Shown: positions 1 to 9,070 of the stretch, piece by piece | Position numbering within the stretch: the first letter of the stretch is position 1 | Layout: every line of letters starts with the position of its first letter | Origin: Bacteroidota bacterium | GTDB taxonomy: Bacteria; Bacteroidota; Bacteroidia; JAHEXY01 | DNA: 64,000 nt | Reading direction: 5' to 3' | Assembly: GCA_023251875.1 (NCBI GenBank) | Contig: JAHEXY010000001.1 | Location: 767,881 to 831,880 of the forward strand | Notes under the pieces: model-generated | Seen by the model: the letters and a program-made list of their open reading frames with translations, nothing else | Database searches by the model: none | What the model was told of the DNA's origin: nothing | Translations under genes and position numbers: made by a program

Positions 1-1
1 G

Positions 2-9
2 TAACTTTG
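2..9 (+). promoter_or_regulatory. Bacteroidetes-type -7 box (TAACTTTG) upstream of rpsA
   Basis: Matches TAnnTTTG, about 70 nt upstream of the rpsA start; -33 region lies outside the window. Confidence 0.45.
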
Positions 10-79
10 CAGCCTTCTTTTGCTAGGAAAGCAATAGAAATAATTCGATACTATTTATTAACCATTTAAAAATTACCTA

Positions 80-1999
80 ATGGCCGCAAAACAAAATGAA
101 ACAACTGAAAATGAGGCTAAAACGGTTGAAATTGAGAAAAAAAGCATGGAAACTTTACTAGAAGAAACGCCTTTAGTGAAAACTGAAGCAACCACAAATC
201 CAAGTGTACCCGGAGAATTTGATTGGAATACTATTGGAAAAAAGCAAGACAAATACTCGGATGCTGAAAAAGCCAAATTAGAAGAAATGTATGCTACCAC
301 TCTTAATATGGTGGCTGAACGTCAAGTAGTTGATGGTACAGTATTAATGATGAATAACCGAGAGGTTGTTGTTAATATTGGTTATAAATCAGAAGGAATT
401 TTATCTCTTGCTGATTTTAAATACAATCCCGATTTAAAAGTTGGAGATGTAGTTGAAGTGTATATCGAAAAACACGAAGATAAAAACGGTCAAATGATTC
501 TTTCTCACAAAAAGGCCAGATCACTTAAATCATGGGAGAGAGTTAATGCTGCATTAGAAAATAATGAAATTATCAAAGGCTTTGTAAAATGCAGAACAAA
601 AGGAGGTTTAATTGTTGATGTATTTGGACTAGAGGCTTTCTTACCTGGTTCTCAAATTGATGTTAAGCCTATCAGAGATTATGATATTTATGTAAATAAA
701 ACAATGGAATTTAAAGTTGTTAAAATCAACAAAGAATTCCGTAATGTAGTAGTTTCTCATAAAGCTTTAATTGAAGCTGAATTGGAGCAAATGAAGCATG
801 AAATTATGACCAAACTTGAAAAAGGCCAAGTACTTGAAGGAACGGTTAAAAACATTACTTCTTATGGTGTGTTTATTGATCTTGGAGGTGTTGATGGTCT
901 TATTCATATTACTGATCTTTCTTGGGGACGTATCAACCATCCTGAAGAAGTGGTTAAATTAGATCAAAAAATCAATGTGGTTATCCTTGATTTTGATGAG
1001 GCTAAAAAGCGAATTGCTCTTGGCTTAAAACAATTGAATTCTCATCCTTGGGATGCTCTTGATCCTAATATGAAAGTAGGAGATAAAGTAAATGGAAAAG
1101 TAGTTGTATTGGCTGATTATGGTGCATTTATTGAAATTGCTGCCGGAGTAGAAGGCTTAATACACGTTTCTGAAATGTCATGGTCGTCTCATTTAAGAAG
1201 CGCACAAGATTTCTTAAAAGTAGGAGATGTAGTAGAAGCTCAAATTCTTACGCTTGATAGAGAGGAAAGAAAAATGTCATTGGGATTAAAACAATTAAAA
1301 GCTGATCCTTGGGCTGATATTCAAAGCAAATATCCTAGCGGATCTAAACATACTGCTACGGTTCGTAACTTTACCAATTTTGGAATCTTTGTTGAATTAG
1401 AAGAAGGTATTGATGGATTGGTTCATATTTCAGATTTATCATGGTCTAAAAAAATCAAACATCCATCTGAATTTACTTCTATTGGAGCAAAATTAGATGT
1501 GGTTGTTCTTGATATAGATGTTGAAAACAGAAGATTAAGTTTAGGTCATAAACAATTAGAAGAAAATCCTTGGGAAGTATTTGAAACCATCTTTACGGTT
1601 GGTAGCGTACATCAAGGAACCATTCTTTCATTAGATGAAAATAAAGGTGGTGTTATTGGTTTGCCTTATGGTGTTGAAGGCTTTGCTCCATATAAACATT
1701 TAAAGAAAGAAGATGGAACAATGGCTAAAGCTGAAGAAGCATTAGACTTTAAAGTTCTTGAGTTTAATAAAGAAAGTAAGAAAATTTTAGTTTCTCATTC
1801 TCGTATTCATGAAGAAGTAAAAGCTGAAGAAAAAGAGGTAGAGGTAAAAGCTAAGAAAACTAAGTTTAAAGAAACCAATGATTCTATCAAGAAAAATAAT
1901 GAAAAACTTGAGAAAACTACATTGGGTGATTTAGAAGTACTTTCTAATCTTAAAAAGGAAATGACAGAGGCTGAAGATGCTAAAAAGAAAGCGGAATAA
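80..1999 (+). CDS. rpsA: 30S ribosomal protein S1 (multiple S1 RNA-binding domains)
   Basis: 639 aa with repeated S1 motifs (GxVxNITSYGVFIDLGGVDGLIHITDLSWGR; YGAFIEIAAGVEGLIHVSEMSW; FGIFVELEEGIDGLVHISDLSWSK). Confidence 0.97.
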   Translation: MAAKQNETTENEAKTVEIEKKSMETLLEETPLVKTEATTNPSVPGEFDWNTIGKKQDKYSDAEKAKLEEMYATTLNMVAERQVVDGTVLMMNNREVVVNIGYKSEGILSLADFKYNPDLKVGDVVEVYIEKHEDKNGQMILSHKKARSLKSWERVNAALENNEIIKGFVKCRTKGGLIVDVFGLEAFLPGSQIDVKPIRDYDIYVNKTMEFKVVKINKEFRNVVVSHKALIEAELEQMKHEIMTKLEKGQVLEGTVKNITSYGVFIDLGGVDGLIHITDLSWGRINHPEEVVKLDQKINVVILDFDEAKKRIALGLKQLNSHPWDALDPNMKVGDKVNGKVVVLADYGAFIEIAAGVEGLIHVSEMSWSSHLRSAQDFLKVGDVVEAQILTLDREERKMSLGLKQLKADPWADIQSKYPSGSKHTATVRNFTNFGIFVELEEGIDGLVHISDLSWSKKIKHPSEFTSIGAKLDVVVLDIDVENRRLSLGHKQLEENPWEVFETIFTVGSVHQGTILSLDENKGGVIGLPYGVEGFAPYKHLKKEDGTMAKAEEALDFKVLEFNKESKKILVSHSRIHEEVKAEEKEVEVKAKKTKFKETNDSIKKNNEKLEKTTLGDLEVLSNLKKEMTEAEDAKKKAE

Positions 2000-2018
2000 G
2001 AATCTGTTTTAGAATATG

Positions 2019-2056
2019 AAAAAGCTGCTCAATATCATTTTGAGCAGCTTTTTTTA
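2019..2056 (+). terminator. Rho-independent terminator of rpsA
   Basis: AAAGCTGCTCA..TGAGCAGCTT stem followed by a T-run. Confidence 0.8.
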
Positions 2057-2076
2057 TTTTACACCTTGCCCAATTT

Positions 2077-2700
2077 TTATGACTGTGCATTCTGATAAAA
2101 AAACTTGTTTTTATATTGTAATATTAATTTTTTAGAAATTTTATTTTCAGATTTTATTCTCAATAAACATTTCAATCCTGTATATTTTAAAATAAATTCT
2201 TCTGAGCCCAGTTTATCATCTTCATTAAATACAATTCCTGCAATAGGAATGTTTCTATTCTTTAAAGCTTCAACTGATAAAAGTGTGTGGTTAATGCTTC
2301 CCAAATAATTTTTTGAAACTAAAACAACGCTTGCATTAAATTGCTTGATTAAATCAATAACTAAATCACCTTTATAATTGATTGGAACCATTAAACCTCC
2401 TGCGCCTTCAATAATTAAATTGTTGTTTGTTTGGGGAAGAATGATTTCATCAAGATTTATTTCAATACCATCCCTATTTGCAGCCTCGTGTGGAGATAAA
2501 GCCGATGTTAATTTAAAAGCCTCAGCATGAAATTTAGATTGAGTATTACTCACCAAATTTTTTACCACATCAGTATCTGTATGATCCAAATTACCGGCTT
2601 GTATAGGCTTCCAATAATCAGCTTCTAATGCTTCGGTTAAAATTGCCGAAACAAAAGTTTTGCCTATGCCAGTACCAATACCAGTTACAAAATAGTTCAT
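2077..2700 (-). CDS. bioD: Dethiobiotin synthase
   Basis: N-terminal MNYFVTGIGTGIGKTFVSAIL P-loop, KPIQAG, EGAGGLMVPI. Confidence 0.93.
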   Translation of the reverse strand: MNYFVTGIGTGIGKTFVSAILTEALEADYWKPIQAGNLDHTDTDVVKNLVSNTQSKFHAEAFKLTSALSPHEAANRDGIEINLDEIILPQTNNNLIIEGAGGLMVPINYKGDLVIDLIKQFNASVVLVSKNYLGSINHTLLSVEALKNRNIPIAGIVFNEDDKLGSEEFILKYTGLKCLLRIKSENKISKKLILQYKNKFFYQNAQS

Positions 2701-2738
2701 TTATTTATTTTTATTTTAAATCTCAAATTAAACTGCTT

Positions 2739-2766
2739 CCTCCCCTTTGGGGAGGCTTGGAGGGGT
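2739..2766. repeat. REP-like palindrome (CCTCCCCTTTGGGGAGG)
   Basis: Intergenic palindrome with a GGAGGGGT-type tail; resembles other copies at 4.1, 7.8, 11.8, 16.4, 20.8 and 23.1 kb. Confidence 0.6.
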
Positions 2767-3084
2767 CTAATATTTCTGCAAGCTTGTATCAATTTGATCG
2801 GCATAAGCCAAAATACCACCTTTTAAATTATAGAGATTAGTAAAGCCAAACTCCTTTTCTAAAATATTAATAACTGTACCTGAACGAGCACCACTTCGGC
2901 AATGAATAATGACGGGTTTGTCTTTAGAAATTTTTGCTACCTGGTTCATTACATCTCCCATAGGAATATGCTCCCCACCTATTTGGCAAATTTCTAATTC
3001 ATGCATTTCTCTTACATCAATTAGTTGATGGTCTTTTTTGCTATCGCGCATAGCTTTTAATTCTTGAACTGTAACTTCTTTCAT
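2767..3084 (-). CDS. Rhodanese-like domain protein
   Basis: LIDVREMHE and active-site loop HCRSGARSG. Confidence 0.9.
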   Translation of the reverse strand: MKEVTVQELKAMRDSKKDHQLIDVREMHELEICQIGGEHIPMGDVMNQVAKISKDKPVIIHCRSGARSGTVINILEKEFGFTNLYNLKGGILAYADQIDTSLQKY

Positions 3085-3153
3085 TGTATTTTGTTTATGA
3101 TTAATCCTGCAAATATCTTAATTTTATCGTGTTCTGCATAATCCCCCTTATCT

Positions 3154-4077
3154 ATGACCAACCCAATTTTTAAATTTATTTTATTGATAGCCTTTTTTAT
3201 TACAATTATGAATGCTTGTAAAAAAGATAGTGCTACAAATACCAATAATACTACTAAAAACACCAATACTACAGATTCTACAAGTATTGTAGATTCTGCT
3301 TTGGTAATTGTGGGTGAATTTGCCGATCCGGATATTATAAAAGTATCGGATAGTGTGTGGAGATTGTATTATGCCATAAAACCTGAAGTGCCAAACAATA
3401 ATTTTGAAGTTTTTACTTCATGGTCAAAAGATGGAGTAAACTGGAATGATGAAGACACCATTTTAACCATGGCAACTTTTCCGGATATTATTAAAACCAA
3501 AGAAGGCAAATACAGAATTTATTTTCAAAGGGCTCAACTCATTAATAGTGCTATTTCTGATGATGGAATCAACTTTACTGATGAGAGCGGAACGAGAGTG
3601 AAACCTCCAATTGATACAGCTTCTGCAGCGGCTACTTCAACTATTCTATTGCCTGATGATACATATTTGATGGTTTACAGAGAAACAGTAAACGGAAAAT
3701 ATGAAAGCAATTCAATTAACAGTGTAACAACGGCATTTCGTACAGCTACTTCAACAGATGGACTTAATTTTACCTTGGGAGATATTATTGTAGAAGGGAG
3801 ATGTAGTACATTTGATGGATATATAGATGGTGGCGAATTATTTTTTATGAACGATACTTTGCATTTGAGATTTTGGACGAGTGCAGGCTTTCAAAATCAA
3901 GAAGATGCTGGCCATTATGATATGTATTCATTAGACAATGGAAAAACTTGGAGCGCCTATATACTTTTTGATGATTCATTTATTGGTGGTGATCCTACTT
4001 TTGCAAAAATTGGAAATGATTGGTTGATGTATCACACCGGATATGATGGTGGGATTTATTATAAGGCCCTAAATTAA
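3154..4077 (+). CDS. Predicted lipoprotein with beta-propeller (GH43/sialidase-like) fold
   Basis: Lipobox-like ...MNACKK; repeated W/Y-rich blades (SVWRLYYAIKP, SWSKDGVNWNDED, KYRIYFQRAQ). Confidence 0.65.
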   Translation: MTNPIFKFILLIAFFITIMNACKKDSATNTNNTTKNTNTTDSTSIVDSALVIVGEFADPDIIKVSDSVWRLYYAIKPEVPNNNFEVFTSWSKDGVNWNDEDTILTMATFPDIIKTKEGKYRIYFQRAQLINSAISDDGINFTDESGTRVKPPIDTASAAATSTILLPDDTYLMVYRETVNGKYESNSINSVTTAFRTATSTDGLNFTLGDIIVEGRCSTFDGYIDGGELFFMNDTLHLRFWTSAGFQNQEDAGHYDMYSLDNGKTWSAYILFDDSFIGGDPTFAKIGNDWLMYHTGYDGGIYYKALN

Positions 4078-4080
4078 AAG

Positions 4081-4113
4081 CCCTCATTCTCGCCTTCTCC
4101 CAAAGGGAGAAGG
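4081..4113. repeat. REP-like palindrome (CCTTCTCCCAAAGGGAGAAGG)
   Basis: Perfect inverted repeat between convergent genes. Confidence 0.6.
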
Positions 4114-4137
4114 AATGCTCCTTGATTAAAGGAATTG

Positions 4138-5370
4138 CTAAATTTTCGGTGAGTTCTGGTAAATAGATCGAAATTTCTCTCCAACTACATTCATACTAAA
4201 TCTTTCTTCTGCGTATTTTGCAATTGAATATCTATTAGATAATGAATAATTTCTCATCATATTTTTAATAGCAATTAACAATTCTTCTTCATTTTTAGGA
4301 TGAATCAATATGCCATTTTGGATAGTAATGTGTCTTGATATATCTCCAACATTTGTAGAAATTATAGGCAAGCCACACATCATAGCCTCGAGCATTACGC
4401 ATGGCAAGTTTTCATAATTGCTAAACAGTAACAAAAAATGAGCATTTCTCATTAATTCAGCAATTTCAGTTTCGGTTTTTAAGCCATAAAATTTTACATG
4501 ATGCGGAAGTAGATTTTTTTGTTCACACAATTGTTCGTATTGTTTTTTTTCTGGCCCATCTCCAACTATATGTAATACAAAATTGAGGCTCTCATTTTTT
4601 AATTTTTCAGCAGCTTGAATAATTCCATTAATATTTTTTTGTTTATCATTTAAAGTTGAAACATGGAGAATATTAATTTGTTGATTAGCTGATGAGGTAA
4701 TTAGCTGATGAGATGATTTGTTGATTAGCTGATTTGTTGATGAGGTAATTAGTTGATGAGGGGGATAGAATATTTTTTGGTCAACTACATTGGATATTAT
4801 ATAGTATTTGTTTTTTAGTTTGTGACTAAGCATTTCATTTCTTAGATCTTCAGAAACGGTTATAACGGCTTTGGCATTTTTTACAATTGATTTTATAATT
4901 CGTTTTTTTAGCCAATTGCTTTTAAGATAATTTCCATCAGAAGGCAGATAGCCTGTCCAGTGTTCAAGCAAAATATAGGACAATCCATAAAACCATTTTA
5001 AAAGTAGTGCTATGATGCCAACAGGAAATGCAATATTCACTTGAACCAAATCGTAATCACGAATGTTATTTGTTGTACTCCCAATTCCTTTAAGGGTATA
5101 TTTTATGTAGTTGATTTGATCAATTAATCGTCCAATAAATAGCCAATTTATTTTTGATTTTGGATAATGAATAATTACTTCTTTTATTTCTGACTCACTA
5201 ATTTGAGTTTGTGCTTGAATGCAGTTTTTAGAAGAAGAGGCATGTACAACAGTAATTGTGCAATACTGAGAAGCCGATAATGCATGGCGCCTGACAAAAA
5301 TGCCCAATGTGGGATCATTATGATTAGGATACCAAGAACTTAAATATAAAATGTTTTTTTTCTTCTCCAT
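4138..5370 (-). CDS. Glycosyltransferase family 4 (group 1)
   Basis: YLSSWYPNHNDPTLGIFVRRHA, HVSTLNDKQKNINGIIQAAEKL, HIVGDGPEKKQYEQL, LPCVMLEAMMCGLPIISTNVGDI. Confidence 0.92.
   Translation of the reverse strand: MEKKKNILYLSSWYPNHNDPTLGIFVRRHALSASQYCTITVVHASSSKNCIQAQTQISESEIKEVIIHYPKSKINWLFIGRLIDQINYIKYTLKGIGSTTNNIRDYDLVQVNIAFPVGIIALLLKWFYGLSYILLEHWTGYLPSDGNYLKSNWLKKRIIKSIVKNAKAVITVSEDLRNEMLSHKLKNKYYIISNVVDQKIFYPPHQLITSSTNQLINKSSHQLITSSANQQINILHVSTLNDKQKNINGIIQAAEKLKNESLNFVLHIVGDGPEKKQYEQLCEQKNLLPHHVKFYGLKTETEIAELMRNAHFLLLFSNYENLPCVMLEAMMCGLPIISTNVGDISRHITIQNGILIHPKNEEELLIAIKNMMRNYSLSNRYSIAKYAEERFSMNVVGEKFRSIYQNSPKI
4676..4762. repeat. Low-complexity array of TTAGCTGATGAGG/TTGTTGATTAGCTGAT-type units inside the glycosyltransferase CDS
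   Basis: Repeated TTAGCTGATGAG, TTGATTAGCTGAT, GAGGTAATTAG; encodes HQLITSSTNQLINKSSHQLITSSANQQIN. Confidence 0.8.
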
Positions 5371-5380
5371 GAATTTTTTA

Positions 5381-5965
5381 TCAAGAGAACTTCACTATTG
5401 CCTCATACACTTCTTTAATAGGTAATCCCATCACATTATAATACGAACCTTCAATTTTTTCAACGCCAATGTATCCTATCCATTCTTGTATGCCATAAGA
5501 GCCTGCTTTATCATAAGGCTTAAAATGGCCTAGGTAATAAATAATTTCTTCTGCACTTAAAGATTTAAAATATACATTAGTGGTAACTGAAAAGCTTTCT
5601 GTTTTATTTATAGAAACAAGAGAAACACCTGTAATTACTTTATGCATTTTACCCGATAGTTTATTAAGCATATTTACGGCATCGTTATAATCTAAAGGCT
5701 TTCCTAATACATCTTTATCTAAACAAACAATAGTATCAGCAGTAATGAGTAATTCGTCTTCTTTAAGGTCATTTTTAAAGGCATCTGCTTTTTTTTGTGA
5801 AATGTAAAGAGCAACTTCATTTTCTTGTAAATGATCGGGGTACGATTCGTCAATATCTTTGGTTCTTAATTCAAAATGAATTCCTATATCTTTTAATAAT
5901 TGTTGTCTTCTAGGAGATTTTGAAGCAAGTATGATCTTTTTAGTAGCAAGAAATTTATTTATCAT
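5381..5965 (-). CDS. maf: Maf-like nucleoside-triphosphate pyrophosphatase
   Basis: ILASKSPRRQQLL, ADTIVCLDKDVLGKP, YDKAGSYGIQEW. Confidence 0.95.
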   Translation of the reverse strand: MINKFLATKKIILASKSPRRQQLLKDIGIHFELRTKDIDESYPDHLQENEVALYISQKKADAFKNDLKEDELLITADTIVCLDKDVLGKPLDYNDAVNMLNKLSGKMHKVITGVSLVSINKTESFSVTTNVYFKSLSAEEIIYYLGHFKPYDKAGSYGIQEWIGYIGVEKIEGSYYNVMGLPIKEVYEAIVKFS

Positions 5966-6019
5966 GTTTAAATAGTATATTTATTCAACAAATAAAACTC
6001 AAAAAAATAAGTTTACAAT

Positions 6020-6673
6020 ATGCTAAGATATTTACTATCTATCACTTTATTTTTATTGTTTGCTTCTTTTTCACCAAATGCCTCGTATACCATTGCATTG
6101 CTTAAATATAATGGAGGGGGAGATTGGTATGCTAATCCAACTTCATTATCTAATTTGATCAAGTTTTGTAATACCAATATTGGTACAAATTTAAAAGAAG
6201 AACCTGGAACGGTTGAGGCAGGTAGTCCTGATATATTTAATTATCCCTTTGTTCACATGACGGGGCATGGGAATGTTGTGTTTTCAAGTCAAGAAGCTGA
6301 AAACTTAAGAAATTATTTGATTGCAGGAGGCTTTTTGCACATTGATGATAATTATGGCATGGATAAATTTATCAGGCCGCAGATTAAAAAAATATTTCCT
6401 GAGTCGGAATTAATTGAACTCCCTTTTTCGCACCCGGTTTATCATCAAAAATTTGAATTTCCACAAGGCCTTCCAAAAATTCATGAACATGATGGTATGC
6501 CGCCACAGGGTTTTGGTGTTATATATAAAGGTAGATTAGTACTATTTTATTCGTATGAATGTGATTTGGGTGATGGATGGGAAGATACTGAGGTACATGG
6601 AGATTCTGATATAATTCGCCAAAAAGCATTGAAAATGGGAGCCAATATTATTCAATTTGTTTTTACACAATAG
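6020..6673 (+). CDS. DUF4159-domain protein (predicted secreted)
   Basis: Signal peptide, YNGGGDWYANPTSLSNLIKF, MTGHGNVVFS, GGFLHIDDNYGMD. Confidence 0.8.
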   Translation: MLRYLLSITLFLLFASFSPNASYTIALLKYNGGGDWYANPTSLSNLIKFCNTNIGTNLKEEPGTVEAGSPDIFNYPFVHMTGHGNVVFSSQEAENLRNYLIAGGFLHIDDNYGMDKFIRPQIKKIFPESELIELPFSHPVYHQKFEFPQGLPKIHEHDGMPPQGFGVIYKGRLVLFYSYECDLGDGWEDTEVHGDSDIIRQKALKMGANIIQFVFTQ

Positions 6674-6721
6674 AAAGTTGATAATTTTCTCATGAATTGC
6701 TATTTTTCTGATTAAAACTTC

Positions 6722-6729
6722 TAATTTTG
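6722..6729 (+). promoter_or_regulatory. TAnnTTTG -7 box (TAATTTTG)
   Basis: About 39 nt upstream of the start at 6768. Confidence 0.4.
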
Positions 6730-6767
6730 CACTTGGTAGTTTTAGAAAACTACATAGCCCATAGTGT

Positions 6768-7838
6768 ATGAATTTGACTTTACTTTACTCAGTATATTTT
6801 ATTGTTGCTTTTATTTTTTCTTTTTTGATTAATGGTCTTTTTTTACGTTTTTCAAAGAATTTAGGAACTCGTGATACTGATATTGGCCAAGTAAGATGGA
6901 GCGCATCTTCAAAACCATCATTAGGTGGGATATCTTTTTTTATTACATTTTTGCTTTCGGTTATTTCTTATTCCATGTTTTTTGAGCAAGCTGCTATTTT
7001 TCATGATAAACAATTTACAGGAATTCTTATTTCATGTGTTGCAGGCTTTTTAATGGGGCTTGCAGATGATGCTTACAATACAAAACCAATTCTTAAATTT
7101 TCGGTACAGTTTTTTTGTGGAGTTATATTAATATTTTCAGGTACATATATTCAATTATTTTCTAATGAATATATCAATTATGCTATTACCTTATTTTGGG
7201 TAGTAGGTATTATGAATTCTATCAATATGCTCGATAATATGGATGCTATTACAACTTCTGTATCAATAGTAATTACATTATGTTTTATACTCATCATCTT
7301 TTTCTATAAAGAATATACAAGCATTCATTTAATTGTTTCTTTAGGCGTATTATCAGCCCTGCTAGGCTTTTTATATTATAACATTAATCCATCAAAATTA
7401 TATATGGGCGATACGGGTTCTCAGTTTTTGGGAATTTTTTTAGCGGCCATGGGGGTTAAATATTTTTGGAATTTTACGGATACCGGCCTTGTAGGAATTG
7501 CAGCCTATCCTACCAAACAAATTATAGTAACATTATTGATTTTTATTATTCCTATTACTGATACAACCACTGTATTTATTAATAGAATTGGAAAAGGTCA
7601 ATCTCCATTTATTGGAGGCAAGGATCATACAACGCACCATTTATCTTATAGAGGTTTAAGTGATAGGCAAGTTGCTTTGGCCTTTACGCTTATTTCTTTG
7701 GTTTCTCTATTTTTTATTTGGATAATTATTAATTTTCTTCAAAATTGGTCGATATTCTATTTTATACTTTTCTTGTGCTATATCTTAGGAGTATCGGGAT
7801 GGTTGTATTACAATACAAAAACTACTAAGGCGCAGTAA
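6768..7838 (+). CDS. Undecaprenyl-phosphate GlcNAc-1-phosphate transferase-like (WecA/MraY superfamily)
   Basis: GLADDAYNTKP, NMLDNMDAI, YMGDTGSQFLG, GGKDHTTHHLSYRG; multiple TM helices. Confidence 0.9.
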   Translation: MNLTLLYSVYFIVAFIFSFLINGLFLRFSKNLGTRDTDIGQVRWSASSKPSLGGISFFITFLLSVISYSMFFEQAAIFHDKQFTGILISCVAGFLMGLADDAYNTKPILKFSVQFFCGVILIFSGTYIQLFSNEYINYAITLFWVVGIMNSINMLDNMDAITTSVSIVITLCFILIIFFYKEYTSIHLIVSLGVLSALLGFLYYNINPSKLYMGDTGSQFLGIFLAAMGVKYFWNFTDTGLVGIAAYPTKQIIVTLLIFIIPITDTTTVFINRIGKGQSPFIGGKDHTTHHLSYRGLSDRQVALAFTLISLVSLFFIWIIINFLQNWSIFYFILFLCYILGVSGWLYYNTKTTKAQ

Positions 7839-7840
7839 CA

Positions 7841-7871
7841 GACCTCACCCTTCCCTCTCCAAAGGAGAGGG
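7841..7871. repeat. REP-like palindrome (GACCTCACCCTTCCCTCTCCAAAGGAGAGGG)
   Basis: CCCTCTCC/GGAGAGGG stem with CCTCACCC arm between convergent genes. Confidence 0.75.
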
Positions 7872-7877
7872 TTATTA

Positions 7878-8744
7878 TTAAGAACCAAATATCCATAAAT
7901 CACATAAGGTAAAAATTGCAAAAACGATGCTTGCCATGCCATTAGTTGTAGCAAATGCAAGGTTTACATCTTTTAAATCGGTGTATTTTACTAAAGAATG
8001 TTGGTAGATAAGCAAACCAATAAAAATACAAGCACCAAACCAATAAAAAATTTCAAAGTCTTTGTAAATCCCTAGGCCTATAATAAATAGGGCGCAAATA
8101 ATATGGAGTACCCCTGAAAAAACTAAAGCATATTTTTTACCCAATAAAACGGGTATTGAATGTAGTTTTTCTTTTGAATCAAATTCTGTGTCTTGCAAGG
8201 CATATATAATGTCAAAACCACTTACCCAAAATAAAACTGTCAATGACAACAAAATAGGAATGATATTAAATAGGCCGGTAACAGCTAAATAAGCTCCTAT
8301 AGGAGCTAAAGAAAGTCCGAATCCTAATATTATGTGACTAAAATGGGTAAAACGTTTTGTGTAACTATATCCTAATATTACCAGCAATGCAATAGGAGAT
8401 AAATAAAAGCAAATAGTGTTGACAAAGTAGGTTGTAATAACAAACAACAATGAATTTAAAATGATAAAGAATAATGCAGATTTAGGTGTAATAATGCCTG
8501 CGGGTATTTCTCTTGTTGCAGTACGAATATTTTTTATATCAATATCCCTATCAATATAACGGTTAAATGCCATAGCTGCTGTTCGGGCAAATACCATACA
8601 GAACAACACAAGCATAAATAAAACAATATTAAAATGCTTAAAACTGGCTTGTAAACCAAGAAAGTATCCAATTAATGCAAATGGTAAAGCAAAAATAGTA
8701 TGATTAAATTTTATAAGTGATAAATAGTTTTTAATTGAACTCAT
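7878..8744 (-). CDS. UbiA-family polyprenyltransferase (4-hydroxybenzoate octaprenyltransferase-like)
   Basis: NRYIDRDIDIKNIRTATREIP, YALQDTEFDSKEKLHSIPV, TM-rich. Confidence 0.9.
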   Translation of the reverse strand: MSSIKNYLSLIKFNHTIFALPFALIGYFLGLQASFKHFNIVLFMLVLFCMVFARTAAMAFNRYIDRDIDIKNIRTATREIPAGIITPKSALFFIILNSLLFVITTYFVNTICFYLSPIALLVILGYSYTKRFTHFSHIILGFGLSLAPIGAYLAVTGLFNIIPILLSLTVLFWVSGFDIIYALQDTEFDSKEKLHSIPVLLGKKYALVFSGVLHIICALFIIGLGIYKDFEIFYWFGACIFIGLLIYQHSLVKYTDLKDVNLAFATTNGMASIVFAIFTLCDLWIFGS

Positions 8745-9024
8745 ATTCTCTTTCTATTTTACAGATTTTTATTTTGTAGTGTTGATACCATTTTTCTTTA
8801 CCTAATTGTTGGGCTTGTTGGTGTGCGGGATTAGTTTTCCAATGTTTTATATCTTCTAAACTTTTCCAATAAGAAATGGTAATGCCAAAACCTTGTTCAT
8901 TTCTACAACTATTTACTCCTAAAAAGCCGGGCATGGTTTTAACCAATTCTTCCAAACGTAAATCCATTTCAGCATAACCGTCTGTATTTTTTGAATGTTG
9001 GGATGTGAAAATTACTGCGTACAT
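8731..9024 (-). CDS. Antibiotic biosynthesis monooxygenase (ABM)-domain protein
   Basis: MPGFLGVNSCRNEQGFGITISYWKSLEDIKHWKTNPAHQQAQ. Confidence 0.88.
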   Translation of the reverse strand: MYAVIFTSQHSKNTDGYAEMDLRLEELVKTMPGFLGVNSCRNEQGFGITISYWKSLEDIKHWKTNPAHQQAQQLGKEKWYQHYKIKICKIEREYEFN

Positions 9025-9070
9025 GAGATTTTGTTGGTTATTTGTTCTCGCTCTATTTATAAATGATTCT

